Assembly: GCF_026239655.1 (NCBI RefSeq)
Contig: NZ_JAPIVO010000007.1
Location: 310,001-374,000 of the forward strand
DNA length: 64,000 nucleotides
Source: Pedobacter sp. MR2016-24
Lineage (GTDB): Bacteria; Bacteroidota; Bacteroidia; Sphingobacteriales; Sphingobacteriaceae
Reading direction: 5' to 3'
The position numbers and the translations under genes are program-made. Below the pieces are notes generated by a model. That model was given only the letters and a program-made list of their open reading frames with translations. It did not search any database and was not told the DNA's origin. Positions 61,740 to 64,000 of this stretch are shown one piece after another. The first letter of the stretch is position 1; each line of letters starts with the position of its first letter.

Positions 61740-61753
61740 AACTGAATGATTTG

Positions 61754-63103
61754 CTAAAAACCACTATCCCCCAACGCAAAGGTATTCTTACGCTCTTTCC
61801 ATTTTCCTCTGGTGAAATCAGGAAATTTTTGTGGCATATTTCCCTCTTCGATTGATTTTTCAGACAGTGGTGTAATTACGCTCATAGTAAGTGAATCATA
61901 AATATCAATCGGTGTTTGTTTACGCTGTTTGACAGACTCTACAAAAGCATTGAATACAAACCAGTCCATCCCTCCATGACCTGCCCCGTCTGCCTGATGC
62001 TGATATTTTTTCCAAAGTGGATGATCGTACTTTTCCGTCCAGATTTTTGCACTGTCCCATTCATCATATGATTTCGATTTCCCTTCTATATATACGGATT
62101 CTGCCACATCCATCCAGATTCCTTCAGTCCCCTGAACTCTGAAGCCTAAGGAATAGGGTCTCGGTAAATGGGTATCATGTGTGAGCGTAACTGTTTCGCC
62201 ATTAGCGCAGTTGAGCATGGTAGTAACGATATCACCATTTTTGAATTTAATAGCCGCATTTTTATTACCGGGTGATACTTTTTCTATGTATTTATTTAAG
62301 CCCGGAGATTTTGACGCGAATGATACCAGGTTAGTGAATTGATTACCCCTGTTGATATCGATATAATTCATTACCGGACCAGCACCATGTGTCGGGTAAA
62401 TATCCCCATTGCGATCCGCATTGAACTGAGTTCTCCATTGTGCCTCTCCTACTGTATGAGGTCCGAATTCAGCACCCTTACCATCAAAGCGCTTACCATC
62501 ATTAAATAATACTTGGCGCAAATCATGCTGATAACCGCCTTCCAGATGAACAATTTCGCCAAAAACATTTTGCCTTACCATATTCAGTACTGCCATCACA
62601 TCTCTGCGGTAACACACATTTTCAAGCGTCATGTACGGAACTTTAGTTTCTTCGTATACCTTTAGAATATCCCAATGATCATCTACTGTTATACCAGCAA
62701 TGACTTCACAACCTACATATTTGCCTGCACGCATGGCAGCTATTGACTGCTCTTTGTGAAACTGCCAGGGCGTTGCGATGACCACGCCGTCTATATCTTT
62801 TCGGTCAAGCAGTTTTTTGTATGCGTCCAGACCGCCTGTATACTCCACAGGCAATTTTTTTCCCGCTTTTACAAATTGTGCCCTGCAATATTTCAGGGAG
62901 CTTTCCTGAGTATCGCAGATGGCTACAATCTCCACATCCGACCGGAGCAAGCCCTCGCCAATATGATTACGGCCACGTAAGCCTACACCGATATAACCCA
63001 ATCTTATCTTATCTGCATTTTTTGCGAATAGTAATCCTGAAGGCAAAATTGTTAGCCCTGCGACTCCCACAGCGGCGTTTCTAACAAAATGTCTGCGATC
63101 CAT
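61754..63103 (-). CDS. GH109 family NAD-dependent alpha-N-acetylgalactosaminidase
   Basis: A 449-residue protein of the Gfo/Idh/MocA fold, exported by a Tat-type signal (MDRRHFVRNAAVGVAG). The Rossmann part has GYIGVGLRGRNHIG and VVIATPWQFHKEQSIAAMRA. The catalytic half, with TLENVCYRRDVMAVLNMVRQ, GGYQHDLRQVLF, YPTHGAGPVMNYIDINRG, VTLTHDTHLPRPYSLGFRVQ and PDFTRGKWKERKNTF, closely follows the GH109 enzyme of Elizabethkingia as I remember it. That enzyme removes terminal alpha-GalNAc by an NAD-dependent elimination route with retained cofactor. It lies 61 bases downstream of an N-acetylhexosamine kinase-like gene on the same strand, which fits release and phosphorylation of GalNAc. Confidence 0.88.
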   Translation of the reverse strand: MDRRHFVRNAAVGVAGLTILPSGLLFAKNADKIRLGYIGVGLRGRNHIGEGLLRSDVEIVAICDTQESSLKYCRAQFVKAGKKLPVEYTGGLDAYKKLLDRKDIDGVVIATPWQFHKEQSIAAMRAGKYVGCEVIAGITVDDHWDILKVYEETKVPYMTLENVCYRRDVMAVLNMVRQNVFGEIVHLEGGYQHDLRQVLFNDGKRFDGKGAEFGPHTVGEAQWRTQFNADRNGDIYPTHGAGPVMNYIDINRGNQFTNLVSFASKSPGLNKYIEKVSPGNKNAAIKFKNGDIVTTMLNCANGETVTLTHDTHLPRPYSLGFRVQGTEGIWMDVAESVYIEGKSKSYDEWDSAKIWTEKYDHPLWKKYQHQADGAGHGGMDWFVFNAFVESVKQRKQTPIDIYDSLTMSVITPLSEKSIEEGNMPQKFPDFTRGKWKERKNTFALGDSGF

Positions 63104-63164
63104 AGTTTATAGTTTTTGGTTATTAATTATGTAAAAATTGATATTTTTATTTGTTAATGCGATT

Positions 63165-64000
63165 TTACCCTTCTGTTTTTTCCATTTCGCTAAGAATGGT
63201 ATGCTGCAGCATTTCGCTGCTCTGGTCGAGCATCTTCAACAGCTGTAATTGTGCACGGGTCCGTTGCAAGTTGTGACCTTCAAACTTGATCTTAAAATAT
63301 TGGTCTCCATTAAGATAATCTGTGAGGAACCTGACGGACTGCATATAGGGTAACAACAAAACGCCTTTGAAAAGCGAGTTTAACTCTGTATTGGTGATAA
63401 ACTGGCCTGCTTCTTTCAGATAGCCTTTGGTATACGCATTGAAAAGAGGAATGTTGAGCCTGATTTTTGAAAGATCTTTTTCATCTTCAACAGTCGTATT
63501 GATAATTGTGCGCACAGCATCACCAAAATCATAGGCTATATAACCATCCATAACCGTATCCAGATCAATCACACACTGCGCTTCATCCTTCATATTCAGT
63601 AATACATTATTGAATTTAGTATCATTGTGTATTACCCTTTTTGGTAATCCTATAATTTGTTCGGGTTGCTGAAAATACGACATAGAGTCTGCATATGCCT
63701 TTATAATATCCAGTTCTGCAGCCACTGATACCAATCTGTCTGCTGCATCTTTCGCAATTGCATCATTTAATTGTTCTAACCTTCTGCCGATGTGATGAAA
63801 ATCTGGAATGACTTCATATAGGATACCCGTTGGTAAATCAGCTAACATGGCTTGAAACTTTCCGAAGGCTTTTCCACCTTCATAAGCCTGTTTTTCCGTT
63901 TCGACAACATCGTATGATTTGGTGTTTTTCAGGAAGTAACTCAGTCGCCAGTAGTCGCCATTGATATCCTGGTAAAAATAGCGCCCGTCTTTTGCCGGAA
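63165..64000 (-). CDS. N-acetylhexosamine 1-kinase-like phosphotransferase (5' end outside the window)
   Basis: The frame continues to the window edge without a start, so the N-terminus is missing; 277 codons are visible. The C-terminal kinase part has VIHNDTKFNNVLLN (catalytic loop, Asp in HND) and CVIDLDTVMDGYIAYDFGDA (metal-binding Asp), then RFLTDYLNGDQYFKI and EGHNLQRTRAQLQLL. These match the NahK/LnpB kinase of Bifidobacterium, which phosphorylates GlcNAc and GalNAc at C1. Many such proteins are labelled aminoglycoside phosphotransferases by family. The GH109 gene directly downstream strengthens the amino-sugar reading. Cytosolic. Confidence 0.82.
   Translation of the reverse strand, partial: PAKDGRYFYQDINGDYWRLSYFLKNTKSYDVVETEKQAYEGGKAFGKFQAMLADLPTGILYEVIPDFHHIGRRLEQLNDAIAKDAADRLVSVAAELDIIKAYADSMSYFQQPEQIIGLPKRVIHNDTKFNNVLLNMKDEAQCVIDLDTVMDGYIAYDFGDAVRTIINTTVEDEKDLSKIRLNIPLFNAYTKGYLKEAGQFITNTELNSLFKGVLLLPYMQSVRFLTDYLNGDQYFKIKFEGHNLQRTRAQLQLLKMLDQSSEMLQHTILSEMEKTEG

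Noticed and set aside
1..64000. CRISPR arrays, integrases, transposases, restriction systems and antiphage systems
   Set aside because: No regular direct repeats, tyrosine or serine recombinase motifs, DDE transposase motifs or methylase motifs were recognised. The LytTR operon and the MNT relic are the closest hints and do not suffice.

Overview
The window looks like chromosomal DNA from a Bacteroidota species of the Sphingobacteriaceae, most likely Pedobacter or a close relative. The support is a SusC/SusD pair, a SusR-like membrane regulator, LytTR signalling, many secreted or lipoprotein genes, AT-rich spacers, few Shine-Dalgarno sequences, and -7 promoter elements of the TAnnTTTG type. 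No rRNA, CRISPR array, complete prophage, intact insertion sequence or recognisable defence island is present.

Layout. 0-10 kb: a truncated gene at the left edge, a secreted M949_RS01915-type protein, a pair of overlapping paralogous membrane genes, then a minus-strand series. That series holds a GH115 glycosidase fused to a membrane PH-like protein, a tail-anchored protein with two L7/L12-like repeats, a secreted Ntn-hydrolase, a DUF2459 protein and a GIN-domain protein. 10-19 kb: a lipoprotein, a periplasmic GMC dehydrogenase with its small subunit, a small alarmone (ppGpp) hydrolase, a three-domain SGNH esterase, a YD-repeat-like secreted protein, a second GIN-domain protein and the frameshifted tail of a GH16 glucanase.

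19.4-27.5 kb: two identical tRNA-Lys(UUU) genes in direct orientation bound an 8 kb segment. It starts with a decayed MNT-type nucleotidyltransferase fragment, then carries a five-gene operon (DUF1266, two unknowns, a LytTR regulator and a TPR sensor kinase), plus an S41 protease and unknown secreted proteins. 27.8-41.1 kb: a polysaccharide utilisation locus with two GH31 enzymes, a divergently read SusR-like regulator, a GH43 lipoprotein, SusC and SusD. Its enzymes suggest an alpha-glucan or alpha-xyloside/arabinoside-decorated substrate.

41-64 kb: mostly single housekeeping or stress genes. These are a B12-binding radical SAM protein with unusual cysteine spacing, a FUSC transporter, DUF1801, VOC proteins, a PIF1-like helicase, a PNPOx-like protein, a gamma-glutamyltransferase relative, a PhnA-like protein, a DHCW cupin, an AlkB-like dioxygenase, a Sel1 protein, an MBL-fold hydrolase, DUF2625, an SDR with an AraC regulator, and an SRPBCC/VOC pair. 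At the right edge a GH109 alpha-N-acetylgalactosaminidase lies directly downstream of a truncated N-acetylhexosamine 1-kinase-like gene, which reads as a GalNAc salvage pair.

The most unusual items are the GH115-membrane fusion, the tRNA-bounded segment with decayed genes at its left edge, the radical SAM protein, and the tail-anchored L7/L12-like protein upstream of the fusion. Functions below rest on motifs and remembered family sequences, not on searches.
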